DNA of 21,048 nucleotides from an archaeon (GCA_027318675.1 DAHVOT010000009.1:1-21048); one strand, 5' to 3'. Counted from the stretch's first letter, positions 5,802 through 13,003 are shown. Notes: generated from the sequence alone by a model not told the origin. Program-made: numbers and translations.

Positions 5802-7322
5802 TTAGCAATAGTCTTTACAACAAGCAGCATATGTTTCCCAGATTTCATAATAATCTCCTATCTCTATTAATGTGGGATTTTCTGATATTTTTATATATGT
5901 TTTGTCATAAACTAAAGGATTTATCGGAGTAACTACATCGTAGATTGTCATACATAATCCATCTTCTGCACTTCCTGGGAATTTTACAAACATTCCTGTT
6001 TCTACAATGGATTCTTCTGTTGGAAGATCTTCACTGTCAAATAACATACGTCCTTGTGGAGAAGGCCAATAAGAATCAACTGTCCCTGTGTTTATTACTG
6101 TTTCAATATAACAGATTCCTTCTGTAGTACAACTATCTTCAGGGAATCCATATAATAACGTACAATCTCCGCAAGACTCTCCGCAACCATTTGGAACAGG
6201 TCCGCATTCTCTCTCTCCACAGTCAGGAGTACATAATTCACACATACCTGTCGCATTACAATTATATCCTAAGCCATATAAGAATTCACAATTTCCGCAA
6301 GAAGTTCCACATCCATTAAGAGGAGTCCCACATTCTTTTCCAGTGCAGTCTGGAGTGCATTCTTCACAGTTTCCTAAAGCATTACATATGAAATTTGGTC
6401 CAAGAATAGTACATGAACCGCAACTTGTTCCGCATATTGGGTCAGGACCACATGTTCTTCCAGTACAATCAGGAGTGCAATCTGATTGACAAGTCCCTTG
6501 ATACCCATGATAGCCTTCTGGACAACAAACCCCATTACTACAACTGTCTCCTACTTCACCGCAAGTACCGCAAGTACCGCATCCATTTTCTGGTTCTCCA
6601 CATTGTATTATTCCATATTCGTTTGTGCAATCTGCTTCTTCTTGTCCATAACATGTTCCTCCTAATCCATCATCACAAGTCTCTCCAATGCAAGTTGTTA
6701 ATGAACATAAACAATCTGGTTCAATCCCTCCTGTACTTGATTGACATTGCCCATTCACACAATAGGGAGTGCTTGTAGGACAGGTTCCACAACTTCCAGC
6801 GCATCCATCATCTCCACAAACCTTTCCTGAGCAATCTGGAGTACACCCAGGATCAATATATCCTCCATCTCCACTCCCACCAGAAGAATAATCATAATAA
6901 GTATCTGCAATTTCTCCCATAGTTGATTTTCCTGATTCTGTTAAAAATAGAGGATATACGGATATAGAAATTATATCTCCATAATAATCAACAATAAATG
7001 TTTGTGTTTCAAGTTGATCTAAATCAATATTTCTTCTTTCAAATACATGTGTTTCTTCTCCATCAAAGATTGAAAATACAATTCCCTCTAATTCTCCTTC
7101 TCCGGGGTTTCTTTTTACTTTTACAACTGTTCCTTGTGAATTTTGATTTACAGACACTATTTCTAAATCAATTGTAAATTTTCCTAGACTTATTAGTTCA
7201 GAGTTTTTCTGAATCATATTTTTTAAAACTCCCCAAACTATTCCAATTGCAACCATTACAAGAAGAATTATTATAACTGTGACTATTACTGTAGATAGAC
7301 CTCTTTTATCTTCCCTTTTCAT
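5802..7322 (-). CDS. pilin-like cysteine-rich surface protein
   Basis: 506 residues. The N-terminus KRGLSTVIVTVIIILLVMVA (6-25) is an archaeal type IV pilin-like class III signal: a short basic leader, a cut site expected after Gly8, then a hydrophobic helix to about residue 33. Residues 45-145 look like a beta-rich pilin-type domain, followed by a Gly/Ser linker. Residues 160-404 hold about 46 cysteines, including four units of 34-41 residues that begin CTPDC (160, 282, 322, 364), each with eight cysteines in the pattern C-x3-C-x4-C-x(4-6)-C-x3-C-x2-C-x(6-10)-C-x(4-5)-C, plus less regular blocks between them. The last 100 residues form another domain with CC and a terminal Cys506. Such a protein would be cut by a PibD/EppA-type peptidase and displayed on the surface; function is otherwise unknown. 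It lies between the KH and aIF1A genes, with no archaellum or pilus assembly gene nearby. Confidence 0.88.
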   Translation of the reverse strand: MKREDKRGLSTVIVTVIIILLVMVAIGIVWGVLKNMIQKNSELISLGKFTIDLEIVSVNQNSQGTVVKVKRNPGEGELEGIVFSIFDGEETHVFERRNIDLDQLETQTFIVDYYGDIISISVYPLFLTESGKSTMGEIADTYYDYSSGGSGDGGYIDPGCTPDCSGKVCGDDGCAGSCGTCPTSTPYCVNGQCQSSTGGIEPDCLCSLTTCIGETCDDGLGGTCYGQEEADCTNEYGIIQCGEPENGCGTCGTCGEVGDSCSNGVCCPEGYHGYQGTCQSDCTPDCTGRTCGPDPICGTSCGSCTILGPNFICNALGNCEECTPDCTGKECGTPLNGCGTSCGNCEFLYGLGYNCNATGMCELCTPDCGERECGPVPNGCGESCGDCTLLYGFPEDSCTTEGICYIETVINTGTVDSYWPSPQGRMLFDSEDLPTEESIVETGMFVKFPGSAEDGLCMTIYDVVTPINPLVYDKTYIKISENPTLIEIGDYYEIWETYAACCKDYC

Positions 7323-7367
7323 ATTTTAACTTAGTAAATAAGGTTAATAAAAGTTAGGTTTGTATTT

Positions 7368-7742
7368 TTAGAATTCCTTTTCTTCACTTTTTAAATATCC
7401 ATTTCTTTTTAACCATTCAACTTGATTTGAAGGATATTTAAAAATAACATCTCCTTTAGTTTTGTCAAGTTCCCAGGGTTCTACTAGGACAATATCTCCT
7501 GGCCTTAACCAAAGTTTTCTTTTAAGTCTTCCAGGAACACGAGAGTTTCTTGTTTTACCATCTAAACATTTTACTTTCATTTTATTTCCTCCAAGTCTTT
7601 CTTCAATAACTCCTATTACTTCTTCTCCTCTTGGTATTTTTGCTCTTGCTATCTTTATTTCTCCGTTAGGATTATTGTTCTCATTCTCTCCGTTATTTTC
7701 TTCTTCAGAAAATTCTTCTGATTCTTCAAATTCGCTTGACAT
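7368..7742 (-). CDS. eif1A: translation initiation factor aIF1A
   Basis: aIF1A, an OB-fold factor that binds the ribosomal A site of the small subunit during initiation. 124 residues: an acidic, asparagine-rich N-terminal tail (1-27, longer than in many archaea), then the S1-like OB fold (about 30-115) with IPRGEEVIGVIEERLGGNKM (36-55), VKCLDGKTRNSRVPGRLK (57-74) and WLRPGDIVLVEPWE (78-91). The acidic extension, EFEESEEFSEEENNGENENN (4-23), is unlike the basic N-terminus of eukaryotic eIF1A. A TATA-like element at 7763-7773 is centred about 26 bases before the ATG, giving a leaderless mRNA. The gene is divergent from the small gene at 7825. Confidence 0.96.
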   Translation of the reverse strand: MSSEFEESEEFSEEENNGENENNNPNGEIKIARAKIPRGEEVIGVIEERLGGNKMKVKCLDGKTRNSRVPGRLKRKLWLRPGDIVLVEPWELDKTKGDVIFKYPSNQVEWLKRNGYLKSEEKEF

Positions 7743-7762
7743 ATTTTAGAGAAAATAACGTG

Positions 7763-7773
7763 TTTTATAAATA
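7763..7773 (-). promoter_or_regulatory. TATA box of aIF1A
   Basis: TTTATAAAA-type element centred about 26 bases before the ATG at 7742. Confidence 0.65.
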
Positions 7774-7795
7774 TATAGTTTGGAATTTGGAAATG

Positions 7796-7804
7796 TTTAT
7801 AATT
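7796..7804 (+). promoter_or_regulatory. TATA box of the gene at 7825
   Basis: TTTATAATT centred 25 bases before ATG 7825; it decides that start over the longer in-frame reading from 7780. Confidence 0.6.
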
Positions 7805-7824
7805 TAGTTTCTTTTATTTCCATT

Positions 7825-8076
7825 ATGAAAAAAGATGATGAACTTCTGGAAGAGAAATCAAGAGAATTTCTTAGATTAAGAATTGAAGAAGATCCGGATA
7901 ATTTAGGATTTAATCCAAGAGAGATTAAAGAATTTTTTAAATATGTTAGATTTGTTAATTATTTATTAGAGAAAAAATATCTTGCTGAGAAAGATTTAAT
8001 TAATAAAGAAGAAGTTACTGTTAAATCTGTTCGTTATGTTTTAACTAATGCTGGAAGGGCATGGGCATATAGATAA
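7825..8076 (+). CDS. small wHTH-like protein of unknown function
   Basis: 83 residues, highly charged and helical. The C-terminal half has the look of a winged helix: helix (REIKEFFKYVRFVNYLLEKK), a strand-like turn, then VRYVLTNAGRAWAYR, where the final strand-wing pattern with LTNAG is common in archaeal winged-helix proteins. Whether it binds DNA, RNA or protein cannot be said. ATG 7825 is preferred to the upstream in-frame extension because the TATA box at 7796-7804 has the leaderless spacing to it. It is divergent from aIF1A and convergent with DUF424 (13-base gap). Confidence 0.75.
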   Translation: MKKDDELLEEKSREFLRLRIEEDPDNLGFNPREIKEFFKYVRFVNYLLEKKYLAEKDLINKEEVTVKSVRYVLTNAGRAWAYR

Positions 8077-8089
8077 TTTTTATTTTTGA

Positions 8090-8386
8090 TTATATAAGAA
8101 CTAATGCAAAAGGAATTTCATTGATTTTTCTAATTCCTTCTTTAGAAATTATTCCGGCTTCTAATGCAAGTTTTATTGATTTTTCTCCTACAATATTAAA
8201 TGTTGAATCTTCAAGTTTCATGTCTTTCATTATTTCTAATACTTCCTCTCTTGTGCATTCTTTTCCTTTAAAGAAATTTTCTTTTATATCTAACTGAAAA
8301 ATTTCTTCTTCGAATTTTTTTCCAATTAATTCTTCATCACAAATAGCCACAACATCCCTGTAGGATTTTATAATGTTTACAAACAT
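8090..8386 (-). CDS. DUF424 family protein
   Basis: 98 residues matching the archaeal DUF424 family: an N-terminal strand (VNIIKSYRDVVAICDEELIG, 3-22), the segment GKKFEEEIFQLDIKENFFKG (22-41) and the conserved FNIVGEKSIKLALEAGIIS (63-81) before a closing strand. The family is conserved across archaea; its biochemical role is not known to me, and gene neighbourhoods link it to translation. Here it begins 12 bases after the DUF5679-type gene with no TATA box between, so the two are probably one operon, just downstream of aIF2-beta, which supports a translation link. Confidence 0.88.
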   Translation of the reverse strand: MFVNIIKSYRDVVAICDEELIGKKFEEEIFQLDIKENFFKGKECTREEVLEIMKDMKLEDSTFNIVGEKSIKLALEAGIISKEGIRKINEIPFALVLI

Positions 8387-8398
8387 TTTTACAAGTAT

Positions 8399-8593
8399 TT
8401 AGTAACCCTTTTTAGCTTCACCTGTCTTCATAGCTTTTTCTGCTTTGTCAGCAGACATCATAGCACACATAACTGTTCCGCAATCAGGACATTTTCCTTT
8501 AGCCATAAATCCGCCTTTAGCTGTTTGAGTCATTACAGCATCTTTCATTTTTTGTCCTTTCTTTTTACATTTTACACAATAAGCTTCAACCAT
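8399..8593 (-). CDS. DUF5679-type small zinc-ribbon protein
   Basis: 64 residues. YCVKCKKKGQKMKDAVM at the N-terminus and GKCPDCGTVMC near 33-43 give paired cysteines Cys6/Cys9 and Cys35/Cys38, a four-cysteine zinc site, with an extra Cys43. This matches the DUF5679 family of tiny archaeal and bacterial zinc ribbons of unknown function. The lysine- and alanine-rich tail is helical. It has a strong Shine-Dalgarno site (8600-8606) and a leader of about 33 bases from the TATA element at 8646-8655, features it shares only with ftsZ in this window. High expression is inferred. DUF424 follows in the same operon. Confidence 0.88.
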   Translation of the reverse strand: MVEAYCVKCKKKGQKMKDAVMTQTAKGGFMAKGKCPDCGTVMCAMMSADKAEKAMKTGEAKKGY

Positions 8594-8599
8594 TTTTTT

Positions 8600-8606
8600 A
8601 CCTCCC
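8600..8606 (-). promoter_or_regulatory. strong Shine-Dalgarno site
   Basis: GGGAGGT on the minus strand, 6 bases before the ATG at 8593; confirms this start. Confidence 0.8.
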
Positions 8607-8645
8607 TTATTAATTTAATTGGGACAAGGTTTTCAAGAAAATTTG

Positions 8646-8655
8646 TTTTATAAAT
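8646..8655 (-). promoter_or_regulatory. TATA box of the DUF5679-DUF424 operon
   Basis: ATTTATAAAA on the minus strand. The expected transcript start is near 8626, leaving about 33 bases of leader with the Shine-Dalgarno site. Confidence 0.55.
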
Positions 8656-8696
8656 ATTTAGATTTTATTTTTTGTTATATTTTTTATTAAAAATCT

Positions 8697-8727
8697 ATTA
8701 ATTCTGGATTAATGTCGAAGAATTAAT
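8697..8727 (-). terminator. inverted repeat between aIF2-beta and the DUF5679 gene
   Basis: ATTAATTCT and AGAATTAAT are perfect 9-bp inverted arms around a 13-base loop. On the minus strand the hairpin lies 50 bases past the aIF2-beta stop and is followed by a TTTTT run, so it may end that transcript. It could equally be an operator for the operon downstream. Confidence 0.35.
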
Positions 8728-8776
8728 TATCTGTAACAGTTGTTTTAATCAGGTTAGCGCTTATAAAAATATTAAA

Positions 8777-9187
8777 TTAAATCTTGTCTCTTACAGGATG
8801 TTTTGCACCGCAAGCAAGACAATGCATAAAGCTTAGCCTATTCTCTTTTTTAAGTTCAGTGTCTGGTTTTCCGCATTCTTTGCATATTACAAATTCTTTA
8901 ACATATTGATCTATCTTTGCATTTATTTTTGAACTAGGTATCTTGTTATTTAAAACAAGTCTTTCTCCTTCTCTTTGTCCAGATGTTGCAAGTTCTTTAA
9001 GGATAAATTTTTGAAAGTGCTCTGGGTCTCTTCTTATATAAGATGCAATAACAATAAAATTAGTAAGAATTGTTTTTTTACCTTCTATATGTCCTTCTAT
9101 TACTGGGACTTCGAATCTATCTGATTTTCTTTCAACTACTTTTACCTTATTATAGGCTTCATCAAGTAATTTCTCGTAGTTTTCCAT
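8777..9187 (-). CDS. eif2B: translation initiation factor aIF2 subunit beta
   Basis: aIF2-beta, part of the aIF2 heterotrimer that brings initiator tRNA to the small subunit. 136 residues: an N-terminal helix MENYEKLLDEAYNKV (gamma-subunit contact), an alpha/beta domain with EGKKTILTNFIVIASYIRRD (35-54) and KELATSGQREGERLVLNN (64-81), and a C-terminal zinc ribbon with Cys102, Cys105, Cys123 and Cys126. I start at ATG 9187 rather than the in-frame GTG at 9208, because the TATA element at 9208-9217 is centred 25 bases before 9187 and the family normally begins at this helix. Alpha and gamma subunits are not in the window. Confidence 0.95.
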   Translation of the reverse strand: MENYEKLLDEAYNKVKVVERKSDRFEVPVIEGHIEGKKTILTNFIVIASYIRRDPEHFQKFILKELATSGQREGERLVLNNKIPSSKINAKIDQYVKEFVICKECGKPDTELKKENRLSFMHCLACGAKHPVRDKI

Positions 9188-9207
9188 GTTTAAGGTGGTA
9201 AATTGCA

Positions 9208-9217
9208 CTATATAAAG
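9208..9217 (-). promoter_or_regulatory. TATA box of aIF2-beta
   Basis: CTTTATATAG on the minus strand, centred 25 bases before ATG 9187. It abuts the opposing TATA box of the gene at 9248. Confidence 0.55.
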
Positions 9218-9228
9218 TTATATAAATT
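9217..9228 (+). promoter_or_regulatory. TATA box of the gene at 9248
   Basis: TTATATAAA core, centred 26 bases before ATG 9248, back to back with the aIF2-beta TATA box. Confidence 0.6.
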
Positions 9229-9247
9229 CCTGAGAGGCTATATATTT

Positions 9248-9574
9248 ATGGTTAGAATTGAAGGTATTAATGCAGAAAAGATACACCTTAAATTAAAAAC
9301 AAGCAGAACAAAAGGCTTACTTAAAGATATTTTTGGAAAAGAATTTGTTATTGATGAATATTTTAATAGTTTATATGTTCGAAAAAGACCAAGTTTATTT
9401 AATTATCTCATTATGTCTTGGCCAAAATCTTTTTTAAGCATTGATTTAAATCTAGATAAAAACAAGTTTAAATTAATTAATGAAAAATACTTTAATAAAA
9501 CAATTGAGTTTGCAGAAAATTATGAAAAATATTTTGGAGTTGAAGTTAATTTAATAACAGAGTATCCTAGATAA
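9248..9574 (+). CDS. hypothetical protein, 108 aa
   Basis: Family not recognised. The start at ATG 9248 is set by the TATA box 26 bases upstream; a longer in-frame reading from 9203 would begin upstream of the promoter. The protein is basic and soluble, with strand-rich N-terminal half (MVRIEGINAEKIHLKLKT, FVIDEYFNSLYVRKRPSLF) and an asparagine- and lysine-rich helix near the end (KTIEFAENYEKYFGVEV). No cysteine or known motif. It shares a compact divergent promoter with aIF2-beta and converges on the nuclease-like gene with a 16-base gap. Confidence 0.75.
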   Translation: MVRIEGINAEKIHLKLKTSRTKGLLKDIFGKEFVIDEYFNSLYVRKRPSLFNYLIMSWPKSFLSIDLNLDKNKFKLINEKYFNKTIEFAENYEKYFGVEVNLITEYPR

Positions 9575-9590
9575 TTCTCTAAAAGGTAAT

Positions 9591-10133
9591 TTATTTATAA
9601 GTATTTTGATGAAGCTCTTTTTTGTTTATCAAAAATCTTTCTGGATTAACTCCTTCTGTAAAGAGTATTTTCCCTTTTTCAACAATTTCTTCTGATATTA
9701 CAAGAGGGAGTAAATTAAATTTTGGGAAAAGCATATAATAGTCCCAGTCAGAAAATTTAGTTTTTCCATTGTGATGATAGACTGGAAATTGTTTCATCCA
9801 ATCCCAGTTTACCAGATATAATTCTCTATATTCTGTTATTTCTTCAAGTTTGTCTGTTTTAATGTTCTTTATCTCTTTGTTAACTCTATAAAACCCCAAT
9901 CCCCAATATATTTCTGGGAATTTTTTATTGTATTCTAATTGGTGTCCTAAAACTCTCCAGCATTTATGGGTGTATTTTCCATTGGAGTAAAGAATCTTGA
10001 ATTTTACTTCAACAGCTTTATTTTCATCAATTAAATCAGGTCCTTTATTTGGGTTGACATTCATATTTAGAACATTTGCAGACCAAATTTCATTGTACAG
10101 AGGCATTAAAGAATTGAATGTTCTTTCTTTCAT
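9591..10133 (-). CDS. candidate PD-(D/E)XK nuclease-fold protein
   Basis: 180 residues. GPDLIDENKAVEVKFK (31-46) has the form of a PD-(D/E)XK active site: PD at 32-33, then hydrophobic residues and E42-x-K44. Before it, ANVLNMNVNPNKG (19-31) could be the lead-in helix and loop; after it, HKCWRVLGHQLEYNKKFPEI (56-75) supplies a helix with Gln and Tyr, and YWGLGFYRV (76-84) a following strand. This order fits restriction-endonuclease-like folds. No methyltransferase, helicase or toxin-antitoxin partner is adjacent, so an orphan restriction enzyme, a homing-type enzyme or a repair nuclease are all open. Tryptophan- and tyrosine-rich composition is notable. A TATA-like element near 10156-10166 supports the start. 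Confidence 0.72.
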   Translation of the reverse strand: MKERTFNSLMPLYNEIWSANVLNMNVNPNKGPDLIDENKAVEVKFKILYSNGKYTHKCWRVLGHQLEYNKKFPEIYWGLGFYRVNKEIKNIKTDKLEEITEYRELYLVNWDWMKQFPVYHHNGKTKFSDWDYYMLFPKFNLLPLVISEEIVEKGKILFTEGVNPERFLINKKELHQNTYK

Positions 10134-10185
10134 TTAATTTTCATTAAATAATCTTTTTTAAGAATTGTTGTGATTTCTGTCTAAA

Positions 10186-10821
10186 TTATCCTAAGTATCT
10201 TACTTTTCCAGGGCGAGGTTCAAAGATTATGCCTTCTTCAAGGAATTTCTTTATTTCCTGATTTATTATATCTGGAGAAGTTTCTTTTAATTTCAGAATT
10301 ATCTGCTCTTTTTCAATTCCTCCACTTTCTTCAGCATCTTTTATTAAATTTATTATGCTGTCTTTTATTGCTACAATCTTGCTTTTTTCCATAGGGGGAG
10401 CTTTTTTTAAAGAATCTCCGCTTTTTTCTAGTTCAAGTTTTCTAACTAAAAGATATTTTGTGTTTTGTTCTTTTATTATTTCAGGTTGAATATATGTTTC
10501 ATTGTTCCAGTGTCTTAGTGTCCCTATAACTAAAACAGTTAACCCTTGAGTTATTTCTTTGAATTTCGCAATGTCCTCTCCGAAAACTTTAAGGCTTATT
10601 TGTCCTGAACCATCATCAAGTTTGAAAAAAATATATTTTCTTTCTCCATCACTTTCATATCTATCCACAATATTCCCAATTATATTTACTCTTACTATCT
10701 TTTTGTCTCCTAATTCTAAAAAAGAAAACCTTTCATTGTCTATCACTGGTTTTCCTAGAAGTACATCTCCTATTTTTAATTTATATGCAATGTTTCTTTT
10801 GAATTGTCCATCTTCTGCCAT
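10186..10821 (-). CDS. RPA-like OB-fold single-stranded DNA-binding protein
   Basis: 211 residues in the layout of archaeal RPA32-like proteins: a short N-terminal region, an OB fold (about 42-118) with VRVNIIGNIVDRYESDG (43-59), YIFFKLDDGSGQISLKVFGE (63-82) and LTVLVIGTLRHWNNETYIQP (94-113), a linker, and a winged-helix domain (about 148-210) with GGIEKEQIILKLKETSPDII. It should coat single-stranded DNA in replication and repair. It lies 47 bases after mcm on the same strand; a TATA-like ACCTTATAAACAC near 10850-10860 and a modest AGGAG site 10 bases before the ATG give it a possible promoter and leader of its own. RPA partner subunits are not seen. Confidence 0.85.
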   Translation of the reverse strand: MAEDGQFKRNIAYKLKIGDVLLGKPVIDNERFSFLELGDKKIVRVNIIGNIVDRYESDGERKYIFFKLDDGSGQISLKVFGEDIAKFKEITQGLTVLVIGTLRHWNNETYIQPEIIKEQNTKYLLVRKLELEKSGDSLKKAPPMEKSKIVAIKDSIINLIKDAEESGGIEKEQIILKLKETSPDIINQEIKKFLEEGIIFEPRPGKVRYLG

Positions 10822-10868
10822 CTTTTTATATCTCCTAAAAATTTTAAGTGTTTATAAGGTTTTATGAG

Positions 10869-12947
10869 TTAGAAAACTCCAATATATCCTTTTTTTGGTT
10901 TGTAAATCTCATTATCTTTTACAAGCCTGTTTATTATATCTTCTAATTCATCTTTTTCCATTCTTCCTTCAAGTTCTTTTTCAAGTTCTTCATAAGGAAT
11001 CATCTTACCCATTTTGCTTTCAAGAGCAGTTATTGTTTCTTTTACCATGAATATCCTGTTTCTTTGAGAAGAAGAAAATTTTCCTGAGATTTTGTCAATA
11101 TCAAAAGTTTTTGATTCGTAATCATATCCTACTTGCATTAAATAATATTTCATTAATTCTATTGCTTGTTTTGCATCTTCCCTTGAAACTTCTTCACTTA
11201 ATCTTAATCTTGCTGAGGCTTCAGACATTCTTACTAGTGCTTGCAATTGTCTTGCGGAAATTGGGATTGGACGCATTGCACTTTCGGACATAACTGGTTT
11301 GTTTCTTAATTCAACATAGAATCTTTTTAGTTCTTCAACTGCTTCTGTACTTAATCGTGGATTTACTTTTTGTTTTGCATATGCTACGTATTTTCTTAAT
11401 AAACTCGAATCAATTAAAACTTCTTTTGTTTCTTTTTGATGTTCTCTTAATACATGTGCTGCAATTCTTTCATCTTTATTTTTGTCAGGTAAATCTCTTA
11501 ATGTGAAAATGATATCAAATCTGTTTATTAAAGTTGGAGGTAAATCTATTTGTTGTGGTATTGGCATGAATGGGTCAAATCTTCCAAATTTAGGGTTTGC
11601 AGCAGCAAGAACAGATGTTTGTGCTTTAAGTGAAGCTTGTACATTTGCTTTTGAAATGGTTACTGTTTGTTGTTCCATAGCTTCGTGCATGGCGCTTCTA
11701 TCTTGCGGATCCATTTTTTCTAATTCATCAATACAAACCAAACCTTTATTTGCTAAAACCATTGCACCTGCTTCTAGACTCCATCCTTTTAGATATTCGT
11801 CTCTTACAACTGTTGCTGTAAGTCCTGCTCCTGAAGCAGATTTCCCAACAACATATCTTCCTTTTGGAGAGATGTTTGACATGAAAACTAATGTTACACT
11901 TTTTGCTACACCTGGGTCTCCAATTAATAAAATATGGATATCTCCTCTTGACTTTGAGCCATCTGACATTTGTTTTTGAACTCCACCAAATAATTGAAGG
12001 ATTAGTGCTTTCTTTATTTCTTCATAGCCCCAAACACTTGGAGCAATACTTTTTGCTAAGTTTTCAAATATTTTAGGATCTTCAGATAATTCATGAATTT
12101 GTCTTTCGTCTTCATCGCTTATGTCTAATTCTTCAAAGGTTTCTTCCATAGGAATTATATTGTTCGCTTCAACTGCCAATTCAAATCTTGTTGATAGACC
12201 TCCTGTTGAAAGTGGTACAGGAACTTCTTTTAGAATTCCAATAACTTTTACTTTAGCTCCTGGAGTTGTTTTATCTTCCATTTTTGGTTCAACTAAGTCT
12301 TCTTTAACAAAAACATTCATCCTTTTTGGCTGTTCTCCTCCTGAAAGAGATTCAGGAGATTCTTCAATAACTAATCTTTGAGTATCAACCATATCTTTTG
12401 AAATTAATCTAAATCCTCCTCTTCTTCCACAAGAACATCTTGTAGGTTCTCTGAATTTTTTTTCAATTTGCAATACAGAGATTATTGTCCCGCAACTTGG
12501 ACATTCAAATTTAGCATTTACAACTTGGGGACGCACATCTGAAGCTTGTCTGATTATGCCTTCAAGAATTACAAGTTCATTCAAATGTTTTGAACGTATA
12601 TTTCTTATTTTTATCTGATGTGCTTCAGAGAGATTTTTTAAACGAACTCTTGCATTTTTAACTAATCCTAATTCTTCTACAGCTAATTCTATTACACTTA
12701 AAGTCTCTTCAGGATTAATCATTATTTCATCAGAAAGTCTTGTTGAGAATTCTGTAAGTTTCATAAAATCTATGAAAACTACATTTGTTTTTTTACGTAT
12801 TGATTCTCCTAAATCTTCTTTATTTGCATTAAAGAAATTTTTTGCTTCAATTATCAATTCTTCTGATTTAGGCTTCTTTTTTTGTCCCTCTTCTGGATTA
12901 CTTGCTGCAGAATAATCCTCTTCTGAATAATTATTACTATCTTCCAT
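10869..12947 (-). CDS. mcm: replicative DNA helicase MCM
   Basis: Archaeal MCM, the hexameric ATP-driven helicase of the replication fork. 692 residues. Order: acidic N-terminal tail (1-28), N-terminal DNA-binding domain with a zinc ribbon (Cys149, Cys152, Cys171, Cys173; the second pair is CxC), AAA+ core with Walker A GDPGVAKS (343-350), Walker B CIDELEKM (405-412), sensor 1 AAANPKFGRFDP (448-459) and arginine-finger motif NRFD (475-478), and a C-terminal winged helix (about 625-692). No intein interrupts the Walker motifs, a common insertion site. TATA at 12969-12981 is centred about 29 bases before the ATG. With RPA downstream and tbp upstream on the same strand it forms a replication-transcription block. 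Confidence 0.98.
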   Translation of the reverse strand: MEDSNNYSEEDYSAASNPEEGQKKKPKSEELIIEAKNFFNANKEDLGESIRKKTNVVFIDFMKLTEFSTRLSDEIMINPEETLSVIELAVEELGLVKNARVRLKNLSEAHQIKIRNIRSKHLNELVILEGIIRQASDVRPQVVNAKFECPSCGTIISVLQIEKKFREPTRCSCGRRGGFRLISKDMVDTQRLVIEESPESLSGGEQPKRMNVFVKEDLVEPKMEDKTTPGAKVKVIGILKEVPVPLSTGGLSTRFELAVEANNIIPMEETFEELDISDEDERQIHELSEDPKIFENLAKSIAPSVWGYEEIKKALILQLFGGVQKQMSDGSKSRGDIHILLIGDPGVAKSVTLVFMSNISPKGRYVVGKSASGAGLTATVVRDEYLKGWSLEAGAMVLANKGLVCIDELEKMDPQDRSAMHEAMEQQTVTISKANVQASLKAQTSVLAAANPKFGRFDPFMPIPQQIDLPPTLINRFDIIFTLRDLPDKNKDERIAAHVLREHQKETKEVLIDSSLLRKYVAYAKQKVNPRLSTEAVEELKRFYVELRNKPVMSESAMRPIPISARQLQALVRMSEASARLRLSEEVSREDAKQAIELMKYYLMQVGYDYESKTFDIDKISGKFSSSQRNRIFMVKETITALESKMGKMIPYEELEKELEGRMEKDELEDIINRLVKDNEIYKPKKGYIGVF

Positions 12948-12968
12948 TAATTTTAGATAGAAAGGGGT

Positions 12969-12981
12969 TTTTTATAAATTT
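12969..12981 (-). promoter_or_regulatory. TATA box of mcm
   Basis: AATTTATAAAAAA on the minus strand, followed by a CCCC tract; centred about 29 bases before ATG 12947. Confidence 0.6.
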
Positions 12982-13003
12982 GTATGTACTATAAAGTGTA
13001 TTC

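Noticed and set aside
6558..6582. Tandem CCGCAAGTA copies as a DNA repeat element
   Set aside because: They are two codon-level copies of CGTCGTC-like cysteine coding inside the pilin-like gene, not a separate element.
6413..6778. 121-codon open frame opposite the cysteine-rich gene
   Set aside because: Its leucine- and histidine-rich product is what the reverse of cysteine-repeat coding gives; no promoter of its own.
9188..9208. GTG start for aIF2-beta with seven extra residues
   Set aside because: The family begins at the MENYEKLLDEAY helix, and the TATA box at 9208-9217 suits ATG 9187.
10866..10879. GAGTT/AACTC hairpin at the end of mcm
   Set aside because: Short, overlaps the stop codon and lacks a following T-run; not convincing as a terminator.
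11482..11979. 165-codon open frame opposite mcm
   Set aside because: It is antisense to the conserved AAA+ core of mcm, has no promoter and its product has no recognisable features.
10869..12947. Intein in mcm
   Set aside because: Walker A, Walker B and the arginine-finger region run on without an insertion, and the length is normal.
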